Shown here: positions 30,076-41,700 of the stretch, piece after piece
How positions within the stretch are numbered: position 1 is the stretch's first letter
Layout of the letters: every line of letters begins with the position of its first letter
Assembly: GCA_900312665.1 (NCBI GenBank)
Contig: ONZQ02000009.1
Coordinates: 976,420 to 1,040,419, forward strand
From: Cephalotrichum gorgonifer
Lineage: Eukaryota; Ascomycota; Sordariomycetes; Microascales; Microascaceae
Reading direction: 5' to 3'
DNA length: 64,000 nt
Notes under the pieces: model-generated
What the model was told of the DNA's origin: nothing
Database searches by the model: none
The model's input: the letters and a program-made list of their open reading frames with translations, nothing else
Position numbers and translations under genes: made by a program

Positions 30076-32422
30076 GGACATATCTATGTGAGGAGACGAG
30101 TGAAGCGGGGGGGAGGAAGGGGGGGGCAGGGTAGTGGGGGGTAATGAGGAGGTGATGACTTGGATATCACTTACGACGTTATGAACGGTATGGGCACTTT
30201 CACAGTTTGGATACGGAATACGAAGCTAGTTTAGAGCGGTAATCACGACATTGAACAACCCCGTGACGGTCGATCATCTGCAGGATCTCGCTTGTCGAGT
30301 ATCGCGATGAGCCTCCGCTCCTGCTTGCGCTCCAGGTTCTCGGGAGGGAGGGGGTGTGAGCAGCCATCCGCGTCGACGGCGCACATAGTCTCCACGGCAT
30401 ATGAGGACGGCAAGTAAGGAAGCCCCTGCTAGAAGGGTCTCGAGGAAGCAATCGAGGTCCGGGCGCTATCACCGACCGCGTCGTGGGGGCCGGTCCTTCA
30501 CGAACCCCCCCTCATTCTCTCCCCCATCTCCTCAGCCCTTCGTGGGATTGGTGGCATCCAAAGATGGAGGACAGGATCCTCCCGGGCTCCCAAAAGACTA
30601 AACTACGGGTCCAACCACACTTTCTTCGTCCTCCTTCTTTTCTCCTGCTCCAGTGGACGCGAGGGGAAACCCGCGGGTGGGGGGACTGGCGTTTTACCCA
30701 TATTAATAGAACTGCTCATCGCGGGATCCTCCCCCGCTTCCCAACCATTCTTCCCATCCACAACTTCTGTCCCTTCTATAATAGCAAAAAAAAGTAGGGT
30801 ATGGATCCACAATATTTTAGAAGGGAGGGACCCTTGCTGTACGAATACAAGCGAGTATACTGGAAGCGAGATCAGTATCGCGCGGCGCTGGGGGACGCGC
30901 CCCGCCCCTCGCTTCAACGGGCTCGGGAATGGGAGGTGATCTTTTTACACCAATTGGATGTTCGCCTTTTTCGTTTCAGGGTTTTTGGCTAGCTCTGGGG
31001 CAGAGAAGGGAGAAAATATCCCCGGCTGCCGAATCCCACCTTTGACGGGGAAATTGTGTCTACCGCGAATGAGGAATGTTTTAACCTTTTCTGTTTTCTC
31101 CCTCCTTCTTCTTCTTCTTTTGTTTCTCTCTTGGTTCCTTTGTTTTGGCTTGAACTTGCGGGTGAGAAGCTTAGGCCTTTTGCTAAGTGAGTTTATTTCT
31201 CCGGTGGGGTTTTCCCTTAATACTTGTCTGTGGTATGTAGTAATAATACTATTACTATCCGGGGCGAGCTTACTTGAATCGGGAAGATTGGAGAGTAGAG
31301 GAACCTTCGCTGCCCCGTGTAAGTCGCGCCAGGGAGGAAGCGTCACGAGCCTAAACGCCGTTTCACAAAGCTTGATGGATTTAATTAAAAATCTTTTCAA
31401 CCTCGCCTGGGAATATGCACGAAACTCTATACTCGATATTAAACTTTATAAAGCACCTAGCGGGCAAAGGGGGGAGGAGGAACAATGTAGGCAACTGAGA
31501 AAATCATTGCCCTATTGCCGCGACTGCATGAGTGCAAAGTACATTTTTTTTCCTAGGCTGGACCGATCCTTTCCGAATCCGCGCCGGGAGAGGCTTCTTC
31601 ACCGGGACGGGGGAGTCCCGGTGTGTTTGGGACAGAAGAGTTGCCCGTCGATCCCTATTAAAGGATGTAGCTCCCTCAAAACCCAGAGCACTATGATGCT
31701 TGGTTCTTACAGCTTACTCGAGCGGGAAGGCGTCCGGGTGCCGGGTGAGGGATCTGAAGCGAGGGGCCTCAGATATTGCTGACCAGATTGAAGAGCTTCC
31801 TCAATCAAACTTGAGCCCCGCGGGACTCACTTTTTACCCATAGCAGCTCCACCCCGCATCGCGCCAACAGTCTTTGGCCCCCTGCTAATACTCTAGACAC
31901 TACGGGCCCCTTCCCGGGGAGTAAGGGTAAATGGAAATGGGCCCCTAATGGTAAGAGAATGCGGCTCGCTCAGGATGGTATCAATGAGGTAGCCGGAAGA
32001 CACGATGGGGCTATATCCCAGTGGGCCAAGCCCGGATAAGGGGGCAATGGCGAGATGAGATGCCTGTGGGGGATGGTCATCATATTACGCCCTAACCGGA
32101 AGAAAGGCCACACACAGCGGCGGATCTGAGGAGTAGTATAGGGAGAGGAGGCATCGGGGGAAGGGAAGGGGGGCCCCGCGCGGGAAAGGGACGATGTTTA
32201 GTATCAAAAAGCGGCCTGTCCCTCGCGAGCCGAGGATCGTCAGACGACGAGCCCCCTACGGCCCTTCCCTTGCCTTGCCTTGCCTCGCCTCACTTGCAAA
32301 GGAGAAAACCAACCACGGGATTGACAGAAATCTTCCGGCCGATCGACCCCAGTAGCCATAACACCCCTTGGCCCTTCCTTGCAATCCGTATCCACATCCA
32401 CCTCACCCGTGCCGCCCCCACA
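30076..32422. other. 2.3-kb intergenic region with one long unexplained ORF
   Basis: No gene supported. An open frame of 274 codons (30958-31782, +) contains two hydrophobic stretches, but codon use is unlike neighbouring genes and no motif is recognisable. The right end (about 32200-32422) should be the promoter and leader of the beta-propeller gene; it carries a run of CCTTGCCTTGCCTTGCCTCG near 32270. Confidence 0.45.
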
Positions 32423-33412
32423 ATGCGGCCCCATGCCCTTCTCCTCGCGGCAGCCTCGACGGCAGCCGCGCAGACCGTCTCCACGGCATTCCAGCTCGAG
32501 GACGTCGGGACCTGGTTCGAGAACCTCGCTGTCCGGGCCTCGGGCTCCGTCCTCGCCACGCGCATGGACGCGCCCGAGGTCTGGGAAATCGACCCGTCCA
32601 CCGGCACGGGGTCCGCGCTCGTCACGGTCCCGGGCCACCTCAGCACGACGGGGATAACGGAGCTGACTGCCGACGTGTTCGTCTTCTCGGCGGCGAACTT
32701 CTCATTCGCGGACCCGCCGGGGCTGGAGCCGGGGTCCCTGGCTGTCTGGAAGGTGGACCTCTCGGGGGAGGCCGAGGACCCGGAGCCGGAGCTCGTGGCC
32801 AGGTTCCCCGACGCGAGGTTCCTGAACGGCATGGCCACGTGGGACGTGAAGAGGGTGCTGGTGGGTGACACAGCCGGCGTGGTCTACCTGCTCGACGTGG
32901 AGACGGGGGAGTTCGAGACCGCGCTGGACGGGCCCGAGGTGGCGGGCGTCAACGGGCTGCGCGCGCGCGACGGGGAGGTCTACGCCATGAGCACCACGGA
33001 GAGGATCCTCTACCGCATCCCCGTGGACGCCGACGCGCGGATCTCGGGCGAGGTGGAGGCGCTGTATCAGGGGCTGGGGATAGATGACTTCGACGTGGGC
33101 GCCGATGGGGCGGTTTATGCCGCTAGCCCGTCGGGCAACGTCGTCGTGAAGATTCAGGGCGGGGAGGCGACGACTCTGGCGGGTGGGGAGGGTAGTTTGG
33201 AGGTCATTTCGCCGACGTCCGTGAGGATTGGACGCGGAGCGGGGGAGGGCTCAATTTACGTCTCTACGACGGGGAATGGGGCCTTTGGGGGGCCAGAGGA
33301 TGTGAAGGAGCCGGCGAGCATCGTGGCCATTCGTCTTGTCGAGGCGGAGGAGGAGGGGAACGGGGACAAGGACGGGGGCGAAGAGGATGGGGAGGTCGAG
33401 GGAGAGGAATAG
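32423..33412 (+). CDS. Secreted six-bladed beta-propeller (SMP-30/NHL-like) protein
   Basis: Single exon, 329 residues from the ATG at 32423 (context CACAATG). The frame is open 150 bp further upstream without a better ATG. A signal peptide (MRPHALLLAAASTAAAQT) precedes repeated propeller strands of the kind seen in fungal SMP-30/gluconolactonase-like proteins: WFENLAVRASGSVLATRMDA, then FLNGMATWDVKRVLVGDTAG, GVNGLRARDGEVYAMSTTER and IDDFDVGADGAVYAASPSGN. SVRIGRGAGEGSIYVSTTG follows. The C-terminal 25 residues are almost all acidic or Gly and probably disordered. Fungal relatives are common and often found near metabolic clusters; the substrate, if any, is unknown. The spacing of Asn, Asp and Glu metal ligands suggests the propeller fold, but the catalytic set was not verified. 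Confidence 0.8.
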   Translation: MRPHALLLAAASTAAAQTVSTAFQLEDVGTWFENLAVRASGSVLATRMDAPEVWEIDPSTGTGSALVTVPGHLSTTGITELTADVFVFSAANFSFADPPGLEPGSLAVWKVDLSGEAEDPEPELVARFPDARFLNGMATWDVKRVLVGDTAGVVYLLDVETGEFETALDGPEVAGVNGLRARDGEVYAMSTTERILYRIPVDADARISGEVEALYQGLGIDDFDVGADGAVYAASPSGNVVVKIQGGEATTLAGGEGSLEVISPTSVRIGRGAGEGSIYVSTTGNGAFGGPEDVKEPASIVAIRLVEAEEEGNGDKDGGEEDGEVEGEE

Positions 33413-33954
33413 AACCGCGGTGGGCGTTGCTGTTAAAAATGATGCCTAGCTCTATTATCGGAGCATCACAGTCGAAAGATATAAATGGTAACGGGGAGGG
33501 TTCCGGGCCCGGTGAGCTGGTACTCGGCGGGATAACCCGCCGTCTACCCCCCTGTCTTACCTACTTTGTTCCTTTTGTCTTTTTTCGATTTCATGAAATA
33601 TCTCACTCAAACGGGCATAGTTCCGCCCTCGTGACCTTAGAGAGACTAGACTACTACAACGTTGGAGAGCTCATCGCCGGCGCGGACCCCTGCAATCACG
33701 GGGCGGGGATGCCAAGCCGGCGATGAGTCTTACTCCGCCTCGGAGGCAGCTGAACACCCAGAGGAAGCCACACCAACGACCCACCCACCTATCAGCTCTC
33801 AGCCGCGACAATGCTCCGTACAACTTGTTCACATCGCATATACCTATATATAAAACACTTCAGCCCTACCTATCCTCTCTGCTCGAAAGGATCCCCCTCG
33901 ACTCATCAACACACTCAGCTCCACACACAACTCAACCCAAAAACAGCGCACAAA

Positions 33955-34599
33955 ATGGCCGAAGAAGCACAGCCCCAAACCCCCCCGGCCAAAGCGGCCG
34001 CCGTCGCCGCCACCCCCTACCGCCAGGTCCGCGCCGTCTACGACGCCGACACGATAACGGTCTACCAGGCCTACCCCTCCGCCATCGCGGACGAGGCCGT
34101 CGCGGCCCAGTGCCTCACGGCCTCGAGCAAGTTCAAGAGGGGCCGCATGACGTGGGTGAAGCCGAGCTGGTGCTGGATGATGTACCGCGCGGGATACAGC
34201 TACAAGGACCGCGGCCAGGAGAAGATCCTCGCGCTCAAGATGTCCCACGACAACTTCCTCAGCCTCCTGAGGAGGGGTGTCCTGACGCACGGGGTGGACA
34301 GAGCCGAGCCGAAGGAGGGCGATGTCCGGGTGCAGTGGGATCCCGAGAGGGACGCTAGGCTGGAGAAGCTGGAGTATCGGAGTATACAGATTGGGATCCC
34401 GGGAGTGCTGAGCACGGAGTGGGCGGAGGAGTGGGTCGTTGGGATCGAGGATGTCACGGCGAGGGCGAGGGAGCTGAAGAGGGTCCTGGATGAGGAGGAG
34501 GGCGTCGGGGACGAGGAGTTGGTGAAGAGGGGGCTTTTACCGGTGGAGCGGGAGTTTGCCCTGCCGGATGACTTGAGGGAGCAGCTGAAGATGAACTGA
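33955..34599 (+). CDS. DUF4291 family protein
   Basis: Single exon, 214 residues from the ATG at 33955 (CAAAATGG). After an Ala/Pro-rich leader of about 20 residues it shows the conserved DUF4291 block: RQVRAVYDADTITVYQAYPS, then FKRGRMTWVKPSWCWMMYRA and GYSYKDRGQEKILALKMSHD. RSIQIGIPG and WVVGIEDVT follow. DUF4291 occurs in bacteria and fungi at about 190-220 residues, and its molecular role is not established. No signal peptide or membrane segment. C-terminal 50 residues are charged and helical. No intron is needed. Confidence 0.9.
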   Translation: MAEEAQPQTPPAKAAAVAATPYRQVRAVYDADTITVYQAYPSAIADEAVAAQCLTASSKFKRGRMTWVKPSWCWMMYRAGYSYKDRGQEKILALKMSHDNFLSLLRRGVLTHGVDRAEPKEGDVRVQWDPERDARLEKLEYRSIQIGIPGVLSTEWAEEWVVGIEDVTARARELKRVLDEEEGVGDEELVKRGLLPVEREFALPDDLREQLKMN

Positions 34600-34980
34600 T
34601 GAGTGGGTTCTGGGATCTATGTATGAGCCATGTAGGCATGTAGCTTGCGGATAGGGTCCATCATATGTGTGGGAATGCGAGCGAGTCTTACCTCTTCTCT
34701 TTTAGTGTTAGTGCTAGCGATCAAATATTAGAGCAAAGAAAAGAAAGAAAATAAACTGCCAAAAACTAGGTGAACAGCCCCAGTAGACAAATGACAGATC
34801 CCAGCGTTTCCTTGAGGTGTTTTGTTATTCCGATAGAGATATATAGCGCCCGTTAAGTTAATTCACTCCTCTCGTCCCTCTTCGAAACAACACCAATAAT
34901 ATGCAAGACAGGACACGCAATGCAAACACAAATTTCGGAAAAAGGCCCAGGAGCCCCCATCATCTTCATCCCCTTCCTAC
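34600..34980. terminator. Convergent 3' intergenic region
   Basis: A 380-bp gap between the DUF4291 gene (+) and the SET gene (-). AT-rich around 34720-34800, as expected for two converging 3' ends. No other feature seen. Confidence 0.35.
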
Positions 34981-36654
34981 CTACTTCCTCGAACCTCTTA
35001 GAAACGCCTCCAGCTCCGGAATCTGATCATACTCCTCCACTCCCCCATACAACTCGAGGTCCTCTATCGCCATCTCAACCCATTTCACCGCGTTCTCCTT
35101 GTCCCCGACGGCCCCGAACAGCCTCGCGAGGATCTCGTAGTGCTCGCCCAGCGGGCCCAGCATCTCCTCCTCGGCGATGAGGTCCAGGATCTTCATGTGC
35201 CACTTGATGGCCTCGCGGGTCTCGCCGCTGCGCACGTGGACGACGACCTTGTCGCGGAGCTCGCGCATGCGCTCGCGGCGAGCGTCCGAGGCGATGACGG
35301 CGGACTCGGGGGCCATGCAGAGGGTGCAGGTGCACTTGAAGCCCCAGCGGGTGAGGAGTTGTTTTTTGGCGCTCGGGGCGGATCAGGCCGAATTGGGTGT
35401 CTTGCGAGGGGGTAGGTTAGATGGGTTTATGGTGAGAGGAGGGGAGATGGAGTGTGTTGGAGGAGAGGAANNNNNNNNNNNNNNNNNNNNNNNNNNNNNN
35501 NNNNNNNNNNNNNNNNNNNNNNNNNNNNNNNNNNNNNNNNNNNNNNNNNNNNNNNNNNNNNNNNNNNNNNNNNNNNNNNNNNNNNNNNNNNNNNNNNNNN
35601 NNNNNNNNNNNNNNNNNNNNNNNNNNNNNNNNNNNNNNNNNNNNNNNNAGGGGAAGAAGGGAAGGAGGAGGGAGAGGTCCCGTACAACTTATCGTCAGTT
35701 CTTCGCCCGGTTCGACGTCACGCATGGCCATGGCCGTCATTGCGAATGTCTTCTCCGAGAATCGCGTGAAGATGCTACCCCATCCCATACCGTTAGCAAG
35801 TAAACACCGACAGCACGATCCCCGGGGGCTTCTCACTTTGGGTTACAAGCATGGTTCATTCTCTGTTGCAGCTCTAGTTAGTAAATCCCTTGCTGTTCCA
35901 CAATCTGCCAACCGAACAACGAAACTAAACTCACCGAGATCTCGGGGAACAGCCCCATGACGTTCCGCTCCTCCACCGTCATCCCAAACGAGTTCGTCCT
36001 TAGCAGATCCTCCACGACCCTCGTCTGGGTATCCGTGCTCCTGGCGAGGTCCCGTATCTTCTCCATCCGCGGCAGCTGGTCGACCGCCGCCTCGAGCAGC
36101 TTCCTCCCGTCCGCCATCTTCAGCTGCGCGGGGAAGTCCGTGTCGGCGATGATGCCCGCGTAGTCGACCATGAACCTCTCCCCCTTGCGGATCGTCCTGA
36201 CCGCCACCGCGCCCTTGCCCTTCCCCGGGATGTCCCTGACCTCGTACGCGGGGCGGCCCTCGGGGTCGAGGAACGCCTGCCGGAAGGGCGAGGCGAAGGT
36301 CGACTCGATCGTGTCGAGGGTGTGTGCGGCGAGGGCCGGGGTGGTGATGATACTGATGCCGTTGTTGCCGTGGAAGTGGGCGTTCGTGAAGACGCAGTAG
36401 GGTGTGTCCGCGCAGTAGGGGCGGTGCGTCCAGGGGAGCCAGTCGGCGGGGTCGGTTCCGAAGTCTTCGATGAGGGAGGGGGCGCATGTCGGGTTGGTCC
36501 TCTCGAGGGGGCCGGGGGGGAAGGGTCCGCACTGGCCGAGCCCGGCCGTTAGCGCCGCCGTCTCGGCTTCGCCGTGGGATAGGGGTTCGAAGCCTCGCGC
36601 GAGACCGGCCGCGTGGGATAGTAGCCCGATTCCTAGGGTCGAGAGACGTGCCAT
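34981..36654 (-). CDS. SET-domain protein, frameshifted in this assembly
   Basis: SET-domain protein, probably a lysine methyltransferase or relative. Exons on the minus strand: 36654-35935, 35862-35837 (26 nt), 35774-35686 and 35400-34981. The first encodes MARLSTLGIGLLSHAAGLARG and the start of the SET fold (GRPAYEVRDIPGKGKGAVAV). The micro-exon gives RMNHACNP, the SET pseudoknot motif. The third gives TRFSEKTFAMTAMAMRDVEP and GEELTIS. The fourth starts YTQFGLIRPERQK and includes the post-SET-like RWGFKCTCTLC. In exon 4 a run of six A (35362-35367 as T on +) holds one base too many: phases fit up to it and again after it only with five. An unsequenced gap of 178 N lies in the preceding intron, so sequencing error is likely, though a real mutation cannot be excluded. 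The product would be about 417 residues. The hydrophobic N-terminus may be a signal peptide, which is odd for a SET protein. Confidence 0.85.
35471..35648. other. Assembly gap (178 N)
   Basis: Run of 178 undetermined bases inside the third intron of the SET gene. The intron is 285 nt as given, but the true size depends on the gap. The flanks are purine-rich (GGGAAGAAGGGAAGGAGGAG), which may have defeated sequencing. Confidence 0.99.
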
Positions 36655-38788
36655 GATGATGCCAAGGTATGGGGAGGGAGGAGCCACATCTCAACCCCCC
36701 TGCAGGATCGCGGCCATGGCACCTACTTAAGACTGGGTACCTGCCTAACTAAGACTGACTTACACAAGCATCATAGGTGGCAGCATGACTGGCTCTTGGA
36801 GGAATGTGGGGACACGCACTCGATCTTGCGGCATGGGTCAATTCAAGGGGAGTACCCCAGATTGCAATGGGGAGCCAAGAGTGAGCCAAGAGACGGGGCA
36901 TGTTTCATTACTCTCACGACGCAGGAAGGCTCTAGCAGCCAGATTGCGTAAAAGACCATGTTGATCGAGAAGGCCAAGACGGGCTGGTATTAACCGACGA
37001 TACGGTCGCCCCGGGACTCAGCAGAACGTGGGCGAAATCGCGGAGGAATCTGGGGAGGAGATAGGGATCATCTACACTACCCTTATCCCTACTAGCTAGA
37101 AGAAGGCAACGGACCCAAAAGCACACATCAACCCACGGAAGAGGAGTCACTCATCCCGCAGGCGGTCGGCGTCGGGAGTAACCTCACTCATCGTCGGGCC
37201 TCCGATCCTGGCTCAAGTTCTGGAACACGGGCTGGGGGAGGGAGTGGATATCAATATGCGAGAGCCCCACATTTTCGGCGCGTGCCCCGATGGAGGAGCG
37301 GAGATCCCCCCCTCGGACCACGGTGGCTGAGTCCGTCGCGGGATGCGGGCGGGATAAATTGGATCGCACCAGGCGGGCGGCCGTACCAAGTTTCCGTGTC
37401 CGCCAAGAGGGAGTGGTATGGGAGCGGTCCATGTCCCATAGTATGTACATAGCCTCGATCGGTATTAGTCTTTCATTGCGGGGTGAAAGCAGTGCAGATC
37501 TGAGAAGAGAGGTTGGGTAATAGTAGGCTGCCGACAGGGTTGGCTCCCTTGCGGTTTCGAGCATATTAATGTGGGCTCGTTCACCCTGTTCCTCAGAGAG
37601 ATATATTATATGATAAACAAAGACGATGAGACTGTGCATTTGCGGCTCATGAAATATCTCGTTTGAAGATTGATGCTCCCCGACTAACATAACCTGGCAT
37701 GTTGCTTGAATCGCCCTCAGGCCTCGGAAGGAGAATATCTATCCGACAAACGATGGTGGTAGCAGGCTGGCCGGCGCTGAGAATAATTTGAAAATTATTG
37801 TTGACGGATAGTCCTCATGAAGCCCTTGCATGGAGGGTTCGGCTTGCCGTAGGATAGAGGCCAGAAAACGACGAGAGAAGCGGTTTTCGTCTGACATACT
37901 TGTACGTCATCAGTGTCCAACGTGCGGGCCCGTGCTAGCCTGCATCTACCCATACATAAAGAAACAACATTCTTGGAATTAGTGTCCTGCGAGATGGAAA
38001 GCAGACGGGGTGAGAAAACACGGTTGTTGTTACAATTGCAGGCGAAAGTCGGAGGAAATGTAGGTAGGTAGGAGTGGAAGTTGGGGGGAGAGTGACCCTT
38101 CTCCAAGTATACCTTTCACAGCAGGCAACAGCTGTCCGTGGGATATAAGCACGGACCACTCACATGCCAGCTCTACCCCATACTCCCAAGCTGCAGCTCC
38201 TGTGGATCGTCGTCCACCACGATGCACAGCTGAGTAAGTTATCATTATCGGCGAACTGGAATCCTGATCAGGGCGCTTCCCTCGCAGATTGAGATCAATC
38301 GCCAGGATCACGAAGTAAACTGATGGCAGCATATCCAACTCGACCAGAAGGACCCCGACGGCGCGCTTGACTCAGTCCGTGTTCGCGGAACCCTTTCGAC
38401 GCCTTCCTTATCTTCTGCCTAGAAACCTCCTGAGGTTCGTATGCGACAGAGAGTGAATGCGATCGAATCTGACACCATCACCGACTCGCGATACGATCTC
38501 TTGGACAACCACATCTCGACGTCGATGTTTTGATAGAGCTATCTTGCGTCTCCATATAGAGACACCGGGTCATCCTCCTGCACACCAGGCCTTGACATTG
38601 GCCCCGCACCAATTCGCAAGCCCGCCGCGTACCTACCCGACGTCATCTCAGGACGCCACGGTATCGCAAGTTCCGTTCCCGGGCCCCGCGCCCAACCTCG
38701 CGACCTTGAGCATCCGCTCGACCCGACCCCCTCCGCCGACGAAAACACCACCCGTCGATTGTCTCCGCGACCGCCGAATGAAGCCCCG
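36655..38788. other. 2.1-kb intergenic region between divergent genes
   Basis: The SET gene (-) and the Vrl1-like gene (+) diverge from here. No supported gene; longest frames (for example 37690-37184 on -) lack motifs. The ends should carry both promoters. The last 350 bp before 38789 are open in places and could be a leader or an unrecognised upstream exon of the Vrl1-like gene. Confidence 0.45.
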
Positions 38789-41700
38789 ATGCTTCCCCTA
38801 AACCCTTTCCTGGGCGCCTTCTTCAAAAGCCCTCTCCCCGCCCAGTGTGCCCAGACCCACCAGCACATCCTACTCGTCCCGACCGTCGATGTGCTCCTCA
38901 CCCACCACGAATCCGAGACCGGCGCCAGCGCCCCCGAGATCCTCCTCTCGGAGGAGTTCATAGCCAGCCATGTCATCCGGATCCCCGGCGCTGGCGTCAA
39001 CGGGGCCGCCCCGGAGCCGGTGCCGAATCTTCGCGAGATAAGGGGCAAGGCGAAGCAGTACTCGACTATAAACGGCAGGAGTATAGTCATGAAGGACGGC
39101 TTCGTCTACAGCAATAAAGGTGCGGATATGCCCCAAAAAGGGAGCTTTCCTTGATTTACGTATTCCTCTTGCAGAGAACACCCCCCCGGGCTAACTGGCT
39201 GTTGGACTGTCTGCAGGCTTCAGGGCGCCCAACGAGGCACAGCTACTACACGACGTGCTATGGTATTCCGATGCTCTCGAGCCGCGCCAATGGTTGATTT
39301 ACTACATATCAAAGCCCCTGATAGGGACCTGGGTGGAGGACATCATCGAGCCCGCCATCCTCGTGGAGGGCGTCAGCAAGAAGAACGCCGACGAACAGCG
39401 CCTGAAGTCGCCTGCCGAATCTAGCGAACGCGGGGCCCTCGGTCGCAAGAAGGAGATCAAGTACTTCCACGACCTCCTGAACCACTTCCCACTCATCGCA
39501 AGACACATGCAACCGGGGCTAGAGAGGCTGTTCAGGGACTTCAACACCGCCTTTGAACGCCCCCTCCCTCCCCTCCCTTCCGACACGAATATACCGGATC
39601 CCGAGCCGGAAGGACCGATTACCGAGGCCATGAAGAAAGCGCGGTCAAATAGTATGCGCCCTGTAGCTTCAGGGAGGCCCGGGTCTAGCCGGAGCAACGA
39701 CGGTCTCCTCGTGGAGGAGGACTTCTTCGCCGAGGACGAAGAAGATGTCATGAGGGCGACGTTGGAGAGCGCCATAACCGCGGCCATCGACATCTTCCAG
39801 AGCGTCGAGAAATCGCAGCTGTCCATGCTGGCCGCCACCACCGACCTGACAGGCGCCGTGGTGGAGAAGCTCCTCGAGCGATACATTACCGAGAACGTCC
39901 ACCACCTCCTGTTTCCGAAGCTCTGCGCCCTGAAGCGGCCCCACGACCTGGAGCTGGAGAGCAAGATACGGCAAATGGTTTTCATCGACGTCTCGCAGCT
40001 CGGAATCGTGATACAGGGGGGCGTCAAGGGCAAGCACGACCTCGTCATCCAGATAGAGAGAGCCGTGGAGGAGTTCGGGAAGATGGGTAACGCCAGGAGT
40101 CCGCAGGAGATGCTATCCCTGCTGGTATCTACCATAAAAACAGTCACCAGCGTTGTCGAGAGTCGGCCAGAGGAGATCACAGTCGAGTCGGACGCCGCAT
40201 CCGAGAAGCCCCTGCTCACGATCAACGCCGACACACTCGTGTCGCTGCTGTTATTCGTGGTGATACGTGCGCAGGTCAAGAACCTCCAGGCCCGATTCGC
40301 ATACATACGGCACTTCGTATTCATCGAGGACATCGACACCGGGGAGGCTGGGTACGCACTGAGTACCTTTGAGGCTGTTCTCTCGTACCTCGCGCTGGAC
40401 TCGGGCGCGCTTCGGAAGGCGAGCCGCCGCAACAAGGCCCTGTGGGACGCAGCGTCCGGGGGCTTGCTCGAGACGCTAAAGGAGATCATGGAGCCTACCT
40501 CGAATGTCATTGACGACGACGATGACGACGAGGACAAGGAGGCGGAGCACCTCGTTTTATCTTTCCAGTCTTCAAGGTCTAGCCGCCGAGCCTCAACCTC
40601 GGGGAGCGTGGCGAACGTGCCGAGGCGGCCTTCGACGTCCTTGACGCTGTCTGAACACTTCTCCCGCGGAACAGGGCTTAGCCACGTCTTCCCGTTCCAG
40701 TCGGGGGCGGGTGAAGACACCCCGCCCTACGAGACTTACCAGCCCCCTGCACAGCGCCTGAAGAGGGTGACGATGGACACGCGGAGTTTGTCTAGCAGTT
40801 CGGAGATCTCGTTTCGCTCAAGGGCGACGAGCTTCGGATCGATAGGGAGCGCCATGGAGGCGGATCTATCAGTTGAGCGGCTATCGCAGACTCACAACAG
40901 CTTTGGCGAGTCCGTCCTCATGATGGCAATAGGTTCAAGCCAGGTGGAGATGGTTCAGTATCTCCTCTCGTTATCGCAGCACTACCCCCTACCTTTCATC
41001 CTTGAAGACGCCAACAACGAGGACACCACACTCCTCTGCTATGCCGTCCAGTGTGGCGACCGGAGGATCATCAAGATGATACTCGACTTGGTCACGTCCT
41101 CGGCGACGAGCGAGCAGGTGGCCAGGTACTTTGCGAAACAGGACATCTGGGGCCGCAGCGTGGGCCACTACCTCTTCCACGTGCCAGAGTTAATAGACGT
41201 GGTCGGCAACTGGATTCCCTGGCGGCAGCGGGACAAGAACGGGCAGACGCCCCTGTTCGCGCTCTGCCGGTCCTACGACCAGGAGAACTACAGCAGCATG
41301 GTTGCCGCGGGCCTGGACACGGCGCAGAAGGCGCAGGGGGACGGCGAGCCTCTCCATGTCGACGACCACGTGGACAACAAGGGGAACACTCTACTACACA
41401 TCGTGACGGACCCGCTACTGGTGCTACACATCCTGCAGAGGTGCGACGTCGACGTCAACGCCACGAACGACCGGAAGTTCACGCCGCTGATGCTCGCGAG
41501 CAAGTACGGGCGGTACGACCTGGTGCGGATGCTGGTCAGCGACCCGCGGGTGGACCTGGCGGCGCGAGAGCTCCGGGGGCTCACGGCGGTGGAGCTGGCC
41601 AAGGACGACGAGATCAGGAACAAGATCGACGACCTGGCGCTGTTCAGCCGCGTTCCCGACGCGGACGGGCGGATCACGGGGGTGGTGCGTGCGTTCTTCG

